A stretch of DNA of 64,000 bases. Origin: Prescottella defluvii (GTDB lineage: Bacteria; Actinomycetota; Actinomycetes; Mycobacteriales; Mycobacteriaceae). Position 1 is the first letter of the stretch; every line of letters starts with the position of its first letter. The notes beneath the pieces were generated by a model that saw only the letters and a list, made by a program, of their open reading frames with translations, searched no databases and was not told the origin of the DNA. The stretch spans positions 25,633-89,632 of the forward strand of contig NZ_JPOC01000026.1 in assembly GCF_000738775.1 (NCBI RefSeq). The letters run 5' to 3'. This document shows, piece after piece, positions 7,982 to 16,719 of this stretch. The translations under genes were made by a program, and so were the position numbers.

Positions 7982-8919
7982 CAATCGACATCTCACTCCC
8001 CGAGCCGCGGCTTGCGCTGGACGGCAACAAGTTCGACACCCTCGATGCGCTCGAGTCCGAAGCCATCCACATCTTCCGTGAGGTGGCCGGCGAGTTCGAG
8101 CGCCCCGTGATCCTGTTCTCGGGCGGCAAGGACTCGACGGTGCTGCTGCACCTGGCGATCAAGGCCTTCTGGCCGGCGCCGCTGCCGTTCGCGTTGCTGC
8201 ACGTGGACACGGGCCACAACCTGCAGGAGGTGCTGGACTTCCGTGACCACGTGGTCGCGAAGTACAACCTGCGCCTGCATGTCGCCAAGGTCGAGGACTA
8301 TCTCGCCGACGGTCGGCTCACCGAGCGGCCCGACGGCATCCGCAATCCGCTGCAGACCGTGCCCCTGCTCGACGCGATCGCCGAGAACCGTTTCGACGCC
8401 GTGTTCGGCGGTGCGCGCCGCGACGAGGAGCGGGCCCGCGCCAAGGAGCGGATCTTCTCGCTGCGCAACGCGTTCGGCCAGTGGGATCCCAAGCGTCAGC
8501 GTCCCGAGCTGTGGAACCTGTACAACGGCCGGCACTCCCCCGGCGAGCAGGTCCGGGTGTTCCCGCTCAGCAACTTCACCGAGCTCGACATCTGGCGCTA
8601 CATCGCGCGCGACGACGTCGAGTTGGCAAGCATCTACTACGCCCATCAGCGCCCGGTGTACCAGCGGGACGGCATGTGGATGACCCCGGGCGTGTGGGGC
8701 GGGCCGACCGAGGGCGAGGAGTTGCAGACGCTCTCGGTGCGGTACCGCACCGTCGGCGACGGCTCCACCACGGGCGCGGTGCTGTCCGAGGCCGCCGACA
8801 ACGAGGCGATCCTCGCCGAGGTCGCGGCGTCCCGACTGACCGAACGCGGCGCCACCCGCGGCGACGACCGAGTTTCCGAAGCGGCCATGGAAGACCGCAA
8901 GCGAGAGGGCTACTTCTGA
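7978..8919 (+). CDS. cysD: Sulfate adenylyltransferase subunit 2 CysD
   Basis: CysD is the catalytic subunit of ATP sulfurylase, making APS from ATP and sulfate with the GTPase CysN. The PP-loop motif FSGGKDST lies at about residues 47-54, and the conserved HVDTGHN follows. Length is 313 residues, normal for CysD. The start is the ATG at 7978, within the cysH stop; longer readings to 7936 would overlap the cysH active-site codons. CysN begins 2 bp after the stop. Confidence 0.95.
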   Translation: MTIDISLPEPRLALDGNKFDTLDALESEAIHIFREVAGEFERPVILFSGGKDSTVLLHLAIKAFWPAPLPFALLHVDTGHNLQEVLDFRDHVVAKYNLRLHVAKVEDYLADGRLTERPDGIRNPLQTVPLLDAIAENRFDAVFGGARRDEERARAKERIFSLRNAFGQWDPKRQRPELWNLYNGRHSPGEQVRVFPLSNFTELDIWRYIARDDVELASIYYAHQRPVYQRDGMWMTPGVWGGPTEGEELQTLSVRYRTVGDGSTTGAVLSEAADNEAILAEVAASRLTERGATRGDDRVSEAAMEDRKREGYF

Positions 8920-8921
8920 TC

Positions 8922-10217
8922 ATGAGCGACCTGCTGAGACTCGCTACCGCGGGCAGCGTCGACGACGGTAAGTCCACCCTCGTGGGCCGCCTGTTGTACG
9001 ACACCAAATCCGTTCTGGCCGATCAGATCGACGCCGTCACCCGGGCGTCGGTCGACCGGGGCCTGTCCACCCCGGACCTGTCGCTGCTCGTCGACGGCCT
9101 GCGTGCCGAGCGCGAACAGGGCATCACGATCGACGTCGCGTACCGCTACTTCGCGACCCCGCGGCGCTCGTTCGTCCTCGCCGACACTCCGGGCCACGTG
9201 CAGTACACCCGCAACACGGTCTCCGGCGCGTCCACCGCACAGTTGGTGATCCTGCTGGTGGACGCACGCAAGGGCGTCATCTCGCAGACCCGCAAGCACG
9301 CCGCGGTCCTGGCGCTGCTCGGGGTGCCGCGTCTGGTGCTGGCGGTCAACAAGATCGACCTCGTCGAGGATCCGGCGCAGGTGTTCGCCGACATCTCCGC
9401 CGAGTTCCGGTCGCTGACCACCTCGCTCGGCTGGGCCGCCGAGGACGTGCACGCGATCCCGGTGTCGGCGCTGCACGGCGACAACGTCGCGGTGGCGTCG
9501 GAGAACACGCCCTACTACGAGGGCCCGACGCTGATCGAGCATCTCGAGTCGGTTCCCGTGGACAGCGACAATGAGGGCAAGCACGCTGTGGGCCTGCGGT
9601 TCCCGGTGCAGTACGTGATCCGTCCGCGGACCGCCGAGTTCCCGGACTACCGCGGCTACGCCGGTCAGGTGGCGGCCGGTTCCGTGGTGCCCGGCGACGA
9701 GGTGGTGATCCTGCCGTCCGGCACCCGGACCACAGTTGCCCGCATCGACACGGCCGACGGCGAACTCGACATCGCCCACGCGGGCCGCAGCGTGACTCTG
9801 GTGCTCGCCGACGACGTCGACGTCTCCCGCGGTGACACCATCGCGGCGCCGTCGGGCGCGCCGGAGCCGATCGGCCAGTTCGACGCCACCGTGTGCTGGC
9901 TGGCGGAGAAGCCGCTGCGTCCCGGTGCGCGTCTGCTGCTCAAGCACGGCACGCGGACCACGCAGGCCATCGTCGGCGCGCTCGTCGAGCGCCTCGACGA
10001 GCAGGAGCTGACGTCCGAGTTGAGCCCGGAGACCCTCGAGCTCAACGAGATCGGCAAGATCTCGGTGCGCGTCGCGGAGCCGATCGTGGCCGACGACTAC
10101 ACCGTCAACCGCCACACCGGGTGCTTCCTGCTGATCGATCCGGCCGGCGGCAACACCCTCGCGGCCGGACTGGTCGGCGACGCGATCGCGGCCGTCGAAC
10201 TCGGTGAGCGGGTCTAG
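8922..10217 (+). CDS. cysN: Sulfate adenylyltransferase subunit 1 CysN (GTPase, no CysC fusion)
   Basis: CysN is the elongation-factor-like GTPase that drives APS synthesis by CysD. The P-loop GSVDDGKST is at residues 11-19, with DTPGH and NKID motifs and then EF-Tu-like beta-barrel domains. It ends at residue 431, directly after the barrels. In M. tuberculosis the protein continues into an APS-kinase (CysC) domain, and that domain is missing here. PAPS is therefore not made by this polypeptide. The ATG at 8922 follows the cysD stop; upstream frame extension to 8481 is a shadow of cysD. Confidence 0.94.
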   Translation: MSDLLRLATAGSVDDGKSTLVGRLLYDTKSVLADQIDAVTRASVDRGLSTPDLSLLVDGLRAEREQGITIDVAYRYFATPRRSFVLADTPGHVQYTRNTVSGASTAQLVILLVDARKGVISQTRKHAAVLALLGVPRLVLAVNKIDLVEDPAQVFADISAEFRSLTTSLGWAAEDVHAIPVSALHGDNVAVASENTPYYEGPTLIEHLESVPVDSDNEGKHAVGLRFPVQYVIRPRTAEFPDYRGYAGQVAAGSVVPGDEVVILPSGTRTTVARIDTADGELDIAHAGRSVTLVLADDVDVSRGDTIAAPSGAPEPIGQFDATVCWLAEKPLRPGARLLLKHGTRTTQAIVGALVERLDEQELTSELSPETLELNEIGKISVRVAEPIVADDYTVNRHTGCFLLIDPAGGNTLAAGLVGDAIAAVELGERV

Positions 10218-10221
10218 CACT

Positions 10222-10977
10222 GTGACTGCGCCGCTGATCGCCGTCGCGCACGGCAGCCGTGATCCCCGATCCGCTCGGGTGGTCGCGGCTGCCGTGGCGG
10301 CGATCCGTGCACGACGGCCGGATCTCGACGTGCGGCTGTGCTTCCTGGACCTGAACGCGCCGTCCGTGGACCAGGTCGTCGACGCTGTTGCCGCGGAGGG
10401 TCATTCCACGGCAATCGTGGTCCCGCTGCTGCTCGGCAGCGCCTTCCACGCGCGCGTGGATCTGCCGGGCATTCTCGCCGGCGCCCGTGCGCGGCATCCT
10501 CGGCTGACGCTCGTCCAGTCGGACGTGCTGGGCCACGACCACCGGCTCGTCGGCGCCGTGCGGGACCGGATCGCGCAGTCCGGTGTGGCTGTCGACGACA
10601 CCTGCACCGGTGTCGTCCTCGCCGCGGTCGGCTCGTCCGACCCGCGGGCGAACGATCGCACCCGCACCCTCGCACCCGCACTCGCCGCGGGCACCCGCTG
10701 GGCGGGAACCGCCGTCTGCTTCGCTACATCCGCCGAACCGACCGTCGCACAGGCGGTCTCAATGCTGCGCTCGCGAGGGGCCGAGCGCATCGTGATCGCC
10801 CCCTGGTTCCTGGCACCCGGACGTCTGACCGACCGACTCGGCACGGCCGCCCTCGAGGCGGCCCCCGACGCGATCTTCGCCGACACCATCGGCGCACACA
10901 GCCGCCTCGTCGACGTCACACTCGACCGGTACCGGTCCGCTCTGCCCGCACTCGCGCGGGCAGAGCGGTCCGCCTGA
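10222..10977 (+). CDS. Sirohydrochlorin chelatase-like protein (CbiX family)
   Basis: CbiX/SirB-type chelatases insert Fe2+ or Co2+ into sirohydrochlorin. The metal-binding histidine motif AHGSRDPRS lies at about residues 8-16. The protein has two CbiX-like halves over 251 residues. M. tuberculosis has a similar gene (Rv2393) in the same position after cysH. Ending an operon that encodes siroheme-dependent SirA, an iron-inserting role in siroheme synthesis is the likely function. The start is uncertain: GTG at 10222, just after the cysN stop, or GTG at 10204, overlapping cysN. Confidence 0.85.
   Translation: MTAPLIAVAHGSRDPRSARVVAAAVAAIRARRPDLDVRLCFLDLNAPSVDQVVDAVAAEGHSTAIVVPLLLGSAFHARVDLPGILAGARARHPRLTLVQSDVLGHDHRLVGAVRDRIAQSGVAVDDTCTGVVLAAVGSSDPRANDRTRTLAPALAAGTRWAGTAVCFATSAEPTVAQAVSMLRSRGAERIVIAPWFLAPGRLTDRLGTAALEAAPDAIFADTIGAHSRLVDVTLDRYRSALPALARAERSA
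10937..10968. terminator. Strong hairpin at the end of the sulfur operon
   Basis: A perfect 13-bp stem (CCGCTCTGCCCGC against its complement) with a 6-nt loop lies in the last codons of the chelatase gene. It faces the convergent ddh gene, whose stop is about 20 bp further on. It probably terminates transcripts from both sides, although no T-run is present. Confidence 0.55.
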
Positions 10978-10987
10978 CCCGTCCGCG

Positions 10988-11977
10988 TTACAGCAACTCT
11001 GCGCGCAACTGCTCCGGGGACTTCGGCGACAGCAGGCCCGGGGCCACGTCGTAGACGGTGTGGGCGCCGATCCGGCCGTCGGCGTTCAACCGGTGCACCG
11101 CCCGCGCGTATGCCACCAGGACGCTCGCGGTGAACTCGGGATTGCTGCCCAGCGCGAGGCTGTACTCGACGGTCTGCACGTTCCCGGTGCCGGTGGATCC
11201 GCTGCGGATCACGAAGCCACCGTGCGGCATTCCCGCGTGGTCACGCGCGAGGGTGTCCGCGTCGACGAAGTGGACGACCGTGTCGTACTGGTCGAAGTAG
11301 TCGGGCATCGTGACGATCGCCTGCCGCACGGTCTCCGCGTCGGCGCCGTCGGCGAGCACCACGAAGCATTCGCGGGTGTGCTTCTCACGGGTCGCCAGTT
11401 CGGGCCGGCTGCCGCCACGCACCTTCGCGATCGCCACCTCCGACGGCAGCGTGTACTGCACGGCACCCGCGACACCGGGCACCCGGCGCACCGCGTCGGA
11501 GTGCCCCTGGCTGACCCCGCGCCCCCAGAAGGTGTAGGTCTCGCCCACCGGCAGGATCGCCTCACCGTAGACACGGTTGATCGAGAACAACCCCGGATCC
11601 CAGCCGGTCGAGATCAGCGCCGTGCGCCCCGCAGCGCGGGCCGGGGCATCCACCGCGGCGAAGTACTCCGGGATGCGGGCGTGCGTGTCGAAACTGTCGA
11701 CGGTGTTGAATCGCGCCGCCAACTCCGGGCCCTGCTCCGGCAGATCCGACTTCGAACCACCGCACAGGATCAGTACGTCGATGTCGTTCTCGTGCCCGGC
11801 CAGTGCGTCCCACCCGAACACCGCCGTGTCCGGACGCTGCGGGGTGAGCGTCGCCGGGTCACGCCGGGTGAACACCCCCACCAGCGTCATGTCCGAGTTC
11901 GCCGCGACCGCGGACTCCACTCCTCGACCCAGATTGCCGTATCCGGCAATCCCGATTCGGATCCGACCGCTCTCCAC
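10988..11977 (-). CDS. ddh: meso-Diaminopimelate D-dehydrogenase
   Basis: Ddh reductively aminates L-tetrahydrodipicolinate to meso-diaminopimelate in one NADPH-dependent step, bypassing the acylated DapD/C/E/F intermediates. The Rossmann motif GIAGYGNLGRGVE is at the N terminus. Family segments LCGGSKSD, STGWDPGLFS, GRGVSQGHSDAVRR and MPHGGFVIR are all present. I chose the GTG at 11977 (329 residues) over the frame to 12016 because AGGAGG lies just upstream and the Rossmann strand then starts the protein. Ddh is patchily distributed in actinobacteria, so this may be an accessory gene. Confidence 0.9.
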   Translation of the reverse strand: MESGRIRIGIAGYGNLGRGVESAVAANSDMTLVGVFTRRDPATLTPQRPDTAVFGWDALAGHENDIDVLILCGGSKSDLPEQGPELAARFNTVDSFDTHARIPEYFAAVDAPARAAGRTALISTGWDPGLFSINRVYGEAILPVGETYTFWGRGVSQGHSDAVRRVPGVAGAVQYTLPSEVAIAKVRGGSRPELATREKHTRECFVVLADGADAETVRQAIVTMPDYFDQYDTVVHFVDADTLARDHAGMPHGGFVIRSGSTGTGNVQTVEYSLALGSNPEFTASVLVAYARAVHRLNADGRIGAHTVYDVAPGLLSPKSPEQLRAELL

Positions 11978-12055
11978 TACGCCTCCTAGCAGGGCAGACG
12001 TCCGTCGGCTGCCCAACCGCCCACCGTACCTGGGCCCGTGACGCCGCCTGCCACC

Positions 12056-12061
12056 TACAGT
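12056..12061 (+). promoter_or_regulatory. -10 element of the pentapeptide-repeat gene
   Basis: TACAGT ends 6 nt before the GTG at 12068, so the transcript would start at or next to that codon (leaderless). Confidence 0.45.
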
Positions 12062-12067
12062 GGGTCG

Positions 12068-12859
12068 GTGACGAGGGAGAAGCGCACCATGGTGAGTGCC
12101 GCATCACTGCGCGGCAGATGGAGCCCCGAGGACGTAGCCCTGATCGCACGCCGGTTCGTCGACCAGGCCCGGTTCGTCGGCCGCATCCACGAGATCGCAT
12201 CCCCACACGGGACGACCGACGAAGGTCGCGTCGACCTGCGTGGGGCGAAAGTAGCCCGCGGACATTCGCTCTCGATCAAGTACCTCACCCTGGAGCGACT
12301 CGACCTGAGCCACGCGCAGGGCGCGCTCCACCTGTTCGAGACCGAAGTGAGCGACAGCCTGTTCGACAAGATCTCCGCGTCGGGCAGCGTGCTCGACCGT
12401 CTCTTCGTTCGGTGCAGCTTCAGATCGGCGCGCCTGACGCGGACACGGATCGGACGGACATTGATCGACTGCGACTTCACGAATGCCTCGATGCGCAAGC
12501 TCGCGCTCGGGGAGAACACCGTGTTCGAGCGGTGCACGTTCCACGGGACCGATCTGGCCGACGCGAAGCTCGTGGGCGGCCGTTTCGCCGAGTGCACATT
12601 CGCCGACACCACGTTCTCCGCGCTCACGACGTTCGACAGGTGCGACTTCAGGGGCACCCTGCCCGAGTTCGGATCCGCACGCCGCATCCGCTGCACCCAT
12701 GACGGCACTCCCCTGCCCGACAGCTGGCCGGGACAGGCCGACGCCGAGGAGCTCGAACGCGACTATCTCGACCGCTACGCGCGCGCGGTGTTGGCGGAGA
12801 CCGCCGAGACTGTGGAGACCGCCGAGACTGTGGACACAATGCCACTCGACCCCGAGTGA
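12068..12859 (+). CDS. Pentapeptide-repeat protein
   Basis: A run of A(D/N)LXX-like pentapeptides spans about residues 55-205 (for example LERLDLSHAQ, CSFRSARLTR, CDFTNASMRK, TDLADAKLVG, CTFADTTFSA). It should fold as a right-handed quadrilateral beta-helix. Some such proteins mimic DNA and protect gyrase, but no gyrase, resistance or antibiotic gene is nearby, so the role is unknown. The C-terminal tail is acidic and contains a 6-residue unit ETAETV in tandem. Two starts compete: GTG at 12068 as a leaderless start 6 nt after a -10 box, or ATG at 12089 with GAGGGAG upstream. Confidence 0.82.
   Translation: MTREKRTMVSAASLRGRWSPEDVALIARRFVDQARFVGRIHEIASPHGTTDEGRVDLRGAKVARGHSLSIKYLTLERLDLSHAQGALHLFETEVSDSLFDKISASGSVLDRLFVRCSFRSARLTRTRIGRTLIDCDFTNASMRKLALGENTVFERCTFHGTDLADAKLVGGRFAECTFADTTFSALTTFDRCDFRGTLPEFGSARRIRCTHDGTPLPDSWPGQADAEELERDYLDRYARAVLAETAETVETAETVDTMPLDPE
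12797..12832 (+). repeat. Two exact tandem copies of an 18-bp unit
   Basis: GAGACCGCCGAGACTGTG occurs twice head to tail inside the 3' end of the pentapeptide-repeat gene and encodes the ETAETV duplication. A third, diverged start (GACAC) follows. In-frame slippage here would change the tail length without breaking the gene. Confidence 0.85.
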
Positions 12860-12941
12860 CGGCGTCGAGTGTGGCGTTCCCGGCCTGCTGCAGCACCCGG
12901 GTGGCGGGCCTGCCGATCGCCGTGGCGTTCGGCACAGTCGC

Positions 12942-12972
12942 TTTACCTCGAGTGAACTTCAGGTTCTAGCGT
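12942..12972 (+). promoter_or_regulatory. MerR/SoxR-type promoter with 19-bp spacer and internal dyad
   Basis: The -35 TTTACC (12942-12947) and -10 TAGCGT (12967-12972) are separated by 19 bp, longer than the usual 17. The spacer holds a 20-bp dyad at 12945-12964, ACCTCGAGTGAACTTCAGGT. This is the architecture of MerR-family promoters, where the regulator untwists an over-long spacer. The inner 18 bp match the E. coli SoxR site CCTCAAGTTAACTTGAGG at 15 of 18 positions. It drives the flavin reductase at 13012. No MerR-family gene is in the window. Confidence 0.65.
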
Positions 12973-13011
12973 TGTAGCCGACACCCCGATGCACCTGACG
13001 GAGGATCCCCG

Positions 13012-13527
13012 TTGACGACCGCCACCCCGATATCCCAGCTCAGCGGCGACTTTCGTCGAGCATTTCGCGGTCATCCCGCCGGTGTCGCCATCATCACCGC
13101 CCGGGGCAGCGAGGGCCCCGTCGGCCTCACGTCGTCGTCGGTGGTGTCGATCGCGGCGGACCCGCCGATCCTCGGGTTCTCGCTGCAATCCGATCGGGGC
13201 TCGGCCGCCGTCATCGGATCCGCCACCAGCTTCCTCGTGCACCTGCTCACCGCCGAGAACGCATCCCTGGCAAGACTGTTCGCCACGCCCGGTACCCGAC
13301 GCTTCGGACCGGACATGGCCTGGTCGACTCTGGCGACCGGCGAACCCCTGATCCACGGAACCGGGCACGTGCTGCGCTGCACGCCCCTGTCGGGGGTCCA
13401 GGCCGGGCCGGCGACCGTCCTGACCGCCGCGGTCGAGGACGTCCTCGAACCCGAGAACCTCGGGGCGCCGCTCGTCTACCAGGACCGGAAATACCACTGC
13501 GTGAGCCCGTGGACGGTCCTCACCTGA
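13012..13527 (+). CDS. Flavin reductase family protein (FMN-binding split barrel)
   Basis: This 171-residue protein belongs to the HpaC/DIM6-NTAB flavin-reductase family. These use NAD(P)H to supply reduced flavin to a two-component monooxygenase, or act as stand-alone flavoproteins. Family features include FRRAFRGHPAGVAIIT at the N terminus, GLTSSSVVSIAADPP for flavin phosphate binding, and PLVYQDRKYH near the C terminus. The TTG start at 13012 has GGAGG 7-8 nt upstream. No monooxygenase partner is adjacent. The upstream MerR/SoxR-like dyad suggests induction by redox-cycling compounds or another small ligand. Confidence 0.88.
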   Translation: MTTATPISQLSGDFRRAFRGHPAGVAIITARGSEGPVGLTSSSVVSIAADPPILGFSLQSDRGSAAVIGSATSFLVHLLTAENASLARLFATPGTRRFGPDMAWSTLATGEPLIHGTGHVLRCTPLSGVQAGPATVLTAAVEDVLEPENLGAPLVYQDRKYHCVSPWTVLT

Positions 13528-13584
13528 TCGGTCGTTCGTTCGGTCGGCCCGACGATTGTCGCCCGACAACCTCTACCGCAGATT

Positions 13585-13590
13585 TATTCT
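13585..13590 (+). promoter_or_regulatory. -10 element of the secreted serine hydrolase
   Basis: TATTCT is a strong -10 match and ends 7 nt before the ATG at 13598. There is no ribosome-binding site in those 7 nt, so a leaderless transcript is predicted. Confidence 0.5.
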
Positions 13591-13597
13591 CGTGGGC

Positions 13598-14908
13598 ATG
13601 CAGCCAACTGTCCGCCGAACCCGCCGAACCCGTCGGCGGGTCGGTGCCACGGCGCTCACCCTCGCCACTACGGCATCGCTCGCACTCACGGCTGCCACCA
13701 CGCCGGCACCCGCCGCGATTCTGCAGCTGCCGAATCCGGGATCCGCGATCGGCGATGGCTGGGAACTCCAGACCGTCATGCGCACCGCGGCGACGGTCGT
13801 CGGCCACAGCGCACCGGGTATGTCCATCGCGATAGTCAAGCCCGACCCAGACGAGCCCGGCGAGTCGATCACCACGACCTACCATTTCGGTCTGGCGGAC
13901 AAGGAGAACCAACGCAAGGTCGGCCCGCAGACGCAGTTCGAGATCGCCTCGGAGACCAAGACGTTCACCGCGGCACTGCTCGCGAAGAGGATCCGTGCCG
14001 GGCAGTCCGACTTGGCCGATCTCGCGCAGGACTACGAGCAGGACGTCACGTTCCCCACGATGGGCGGAGCAGCCATCACGCTCGGAGACCTCGTCACTCA
14101 CCGGTCCGGATTGACCGACGATCCCGGCAACCTGCATGCGGGCTGCCCGGGCAGCGACCCCGGCTGCCCGGACGCAATGGCTCGGTACAACCGGACACTC
14201 CTGAGGGAGGGGATCGAGGCACCGGGCGCACTCGCGAACGCCCCGGGATCGACCTGGCTCTACTCGGATTTCGGTTTCGGCACGGTCGGCACCCTCATGG
14301 CGGACGCCTTCGCACCGGGTAGTCCCGAACCGCAGTTCGCCGACGTCGTCGAGGCGGAACTGACCGGGCCCCTCGGCATGACATCGACCGTCCTCGAGAC
14401 GCGAACACCGGAGTTGGCTCAGCCGTACAGGAACGGAGCCGAAGCCGATCTCTGGAACAACACCGGAGCCCTCGCGGGAGGGGGTGGACTGATCAGCACA
14501 GTGTCCGACATGGCGAGATGGGTCGCCGGCACCCTCGGCTACGGCGACAGCCCGCTGGTACCCGTGCTGCAGTCGATGCTCGAACCCATCGCGGGCGTGG
14601 CGCCGACGAATCAGCCCGACATGACGATGGGCATGGCATGGCAGCTGTATCCCGCACAGAACGGGATCACCCGCCCCTACGCCTTCAAGAACGGCGCCTC
14701 GAACGGCAGCACCAGCGCCACCTACCTCCTGCCGTCGGAAGGCTGGGGAGTCACCGTCCTGGCCAACGGCCTGCACACCCGCGACGACGGCCAGGCCGAT
14801 CCGACGACCGATCAGGCAGCTTTCGCCCTGATGCGGGAACTCGCTCCGCTGTTCCCGACCCCCGAAACGGGCAGCGGTTCGTCCCCGTTCGGTTCCGTCG
14901 GGTCCTGA
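13598..14908 (+). CDS. Secreted serine hydrolase, beta-lactamase/PBP-like fold
   Basis: Residues 1 to about 38 form a signal peptide: an Arg-rich start, a hydrophobic Ala/Leu/Thr core, then a TPAPAA cleavage region. The mature protein is a class C beta-lactamase/DD-peptidase-like enzyme. The nucleophile motif SxxK is seen as SETK (EIASETKTF), and the second motif YSD (WLYSDFGFG) replaces the usual YxN. Two cysteines in CPGSDPGC may form a disulfide. Members include esterases, D-aminopeptidases and lipid-modifying enzymes, so the substrate is unknown. Length is 436 residues. The ATG at 13598 is preferred over 13556 because it gives a clean signal peptide and fits the -10 box. Confidence 0.85.
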   Translation: MQPTVRRTRRTRRRVGATALTLATTASLALTAATTPAPAAILQLPNPGSAIGDGWELQTVMRTAATVVGHSAPGMSIAIVKPDPDEPGESITTTYHFGLADKENQRKVGPQTQFEIASETKTFTAALLAKRIRAGQSDLADLAQDYEQDVTFPTMGGAAITLGDLVTHRSGLTDDPGNLHAGCPGSDPGCPDAMARYNRTLLREGIEAPGALANAPGSTWLYSDFGFGTVGTLMADAFAPGSPEPQFADVVEAELTGPLGMTSTVLETRTPELAQPYRNGAEADLWNNTGALAGGGGLISTVSDMARWVAGTLGYGDSPLVPVLQSMLEPIAGVAPTNQPDMTMGMAWQLYPAQNGITRPYAFKNGASNGSTSATYLLPSEGWGVTVLANGLHTRDDGQADPTTDQAAFALMRELAPLFPTPETGSGSSPFGSVGS

Positions 14909-14918
14909 ACCGCAGCGG

Positions 14919-14960
14919 ACGAGGAGGGCCCGGCCCCGAGAGGAACCGGGCCCGCCTCGT
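14919..14960. terminator. Bidirectional terminator between serine hydrolase and cysA
   Basis: CGAGG-A-GGGCCCGG pairs with CCGGGCCC-G-CCTCG, a long GC stem with one mismatch and a loop of about 13 nt, between two convergent genes. Confidence 0.65.
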
Positions 14961-14968
14961 GCGCGGTG

Positions 14969-15916
14969 TCAGGCGATGATGTGACTCGGTCGCACGTACA
15001 CCGTCTCGCCCTCGCGCAGACCCAGGGTCTCGGCGTCGCGGCGGGTGATCTGCGCCGACAGTTCCTGTGCGCCGGTCTTGGGCTGCAACTCCACACGGAC
15101 CTCGAAACCGAGGTGCACCACGCGCGAGACCGTCGCTGCGAACGACTGCGGGATCTGGGTGCGCTCGAGCCGCAGATCGTGCGGGCGCACCAACTGTCCG
15201 TTGAGCCGCGCAACCGGCCCGAGGAACGACATCACGAAGTCGTTGGCCGGGGTGTCGTACAACTCCTGCGGCGTCCCGACCTGCTCGATCCGCCCCTTGT
15301 TGAGCACCGCGATCCGGTCGGCGACGTCGAGCGCCTCCTCCTGGTCGTGGGTGACCAGCACCGTGGTCACGTGCACCTCGTCGTGCAACCGCCGCAACCA
15401 CGTCCGCAGATCGTCGCGCACCTTCGCGTCGAGCGCACCGAACGGCTCGTCCAGCAGCAGTACCTGTGGATCCACGGCCAGGGCGCGGGCCAGGGCCATG
15501 CGCTGTCGCTGCCCACCCGACAGCTGGGCCGGGTAGCGGTGCTGGAAGCCGTCGAGTCCGACGATCGCGAGCAGGTCGTCGACCTTCCTGGCGATCTCGG
15601 CCTTGGGGCGCTTGCGGATCGTGAGGCCGAACGCGACGTTGTCGCGCACCGTCATGTGCTTGAACGCCGCGTAGTGCTGGAACACGAAACCGATGTCGCG
15701 CTTCTGCGGCGGGACCCCGGTGACGTCCTTCCCCGCGATCGTGATGGTGCCCGAGTCCGGCTGCTCGAGACCGGCGATCGACCGCAGCAGCGTCGACTTG
15801 CCCGAGCCACTGGGCCCGAGCAGTGCGGTGAGCGAGCCCGACGGGATGTCGAGGGTGACGTCGTCGAGCGCGACGAAGTCGCCGTAGTTCTTGCGTGCCC
15901 CGGTCACAGTGATCAT
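14969..15916 (-). CDS. cysA: Sulfate/thiosulfate ABC transporter ATPase CysA
   Basis: CysA is the ATP-hydrolysing subunit of the sulfate importer. It shows Walker [10 protein letters not shown] (about 34-42), the Q-loop in FVFQHYAAF, signature LSGGQRQR, Walker [14 protein letters not shown] and the H-loop VTHDQEEA. A short TOBE-like regulatory domain follows. At 315 residues it is at the short end for CysA. It overlaps cysW by 4 bp and is last in the cysP-cysT-cysW-cysA operon. Confidence 0.94.
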   Translation of the reverse strand: MITVTGARKNYGDFVALDDVTLDIPSGSLTALLGPSGSGKSTLLRSIAGLEQPDSGTITIAGKDVTGVPPQKRDIGFVFQHYAAFKHMTVRDNVAFGLTIRKRPKAEIARKVDDLLAIVGLDGFQHRYPAQLSGGQRQRMALARALAVDPQVLLLDEPFGALDAKVRDDLRTWLRRLHDEVHVTTVLVTHDQEEALDVADRIAVLNKGRIEQVGTPQELYDTPANDFVMSFLGPVARLNGQLVRPHDLRLERTQIPQSFAATVSRVVHLGFEVRVELQPKTGAQELSAQITRRDAETLGLREGETVYVRPSHIIA

Positions 15917-16719
15917 GTCGTGCTCCTCTTACGGTCGAGCAGGGTCATCAGCAGGAGTGTCACCACGGCGATCGACATCAGCAGTGTCGCCGCGGCGTAG
16001 GCCCCGAAGGTGTTGTGGTCGTCGATGTAGCGGGAGTGCACGAGCAGGGTCAGCGTCTGCGACTGGCCGGGAATGCCCGACGAGACCATGATGACGGCAC
16101 CGAACTCGCCGAGAGCGCGGGCGACGGTGAGGACGATGCCGTACGTCAGGCCCCAGCGGATCGCCGGAAGCGTGATCCGGGTGAACGTCTGCCACTTGGA
16201 CGCCCCGAGCGTGGCCGCGGCCTGCTCCTGCTCGTCCCCGATCTCGTGCAGCACCGGTTCCACCTCGCGCACCACGAACGGCAGCGTCACGAAGATCGTG
16301 GCGATCACCATGCCCGGCAACCCGAAGATCACCTTGAAGCCGAGAGATTCGACGCCGCCGAACCACCCGCCCGCACCCCACAGCAGGATCAGCGAGACGC
16401 CGACGACGATGGGTGACACCGCGAACGGGAGATCCACGACGGACTGCAGCAGCCCGCGGCCGGGAAAACGACCCCGCACCAAGGCGAGTGCGGTGATGAT
16501 GCCGAAGGCGACGTTGATCGGCACGACGATCGCGACGATCAGTAGCGACAAGTTCAGCGCCGAGATCGCGGCCGGGGTGCTGATCGCGTGGTAGAACGCG
16601 ACGAACCCGTGTTCGAAGGTGCGGTAGAGGATCACGCCGATCGGCACGATCAGGAGCACGAACAGGTAGCCGAGGACGATGGTGCGGAGACTGATCCGCG
16701 CCCAGGGGGAGATCTTCAC
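15913..16719 (-). CDS. cysW: Sulfate ABC transporter permease CysW
   Basis: This 268-residue inner-membrane permease has about six hydrophobic segments and the EAA loop [20 protein letters not shown], which contacts CysA. The [13 protein letters not shown] segment is typical of sulfate permeases. It pairs with CysT to form the channel. The GTG start at 16719 overlaps the cysT stop by 4 bp. Confidence 0.94.
   Translation of the reverse strand: MKISPWARISLRTIVLGYLFVLLIVPIGVILYRTFEHGFVAFYHAISTPAAISALNLSLLIVAIVVPINVAFGIITALALVRGRFPGRGLLQSVVDLPFAVSPIVVGVSLILLWGAGGWFGGVESLGFKVIFGLPGMVIATIFVTLPFVVREVEPVLHEIGDEQEQAAATLGASKWQTFTRITLPAIRWGLTYGIVLTVARALGEFGAVIMVSSGIPGQSQTLTLLVHSRYIDDHNTFGAYAAATLLMSIAVVTLLLMTLLDRKRSTT

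Noticed and set aside
13598..14908. Calling the serine hydrolase a beta-lactamase resistance gene
   Set aside because: SxxK is present but the second motif is YSD rather than YxN, and no KTG-type motif is clear. The fold is shared by many esterases and peptidases.
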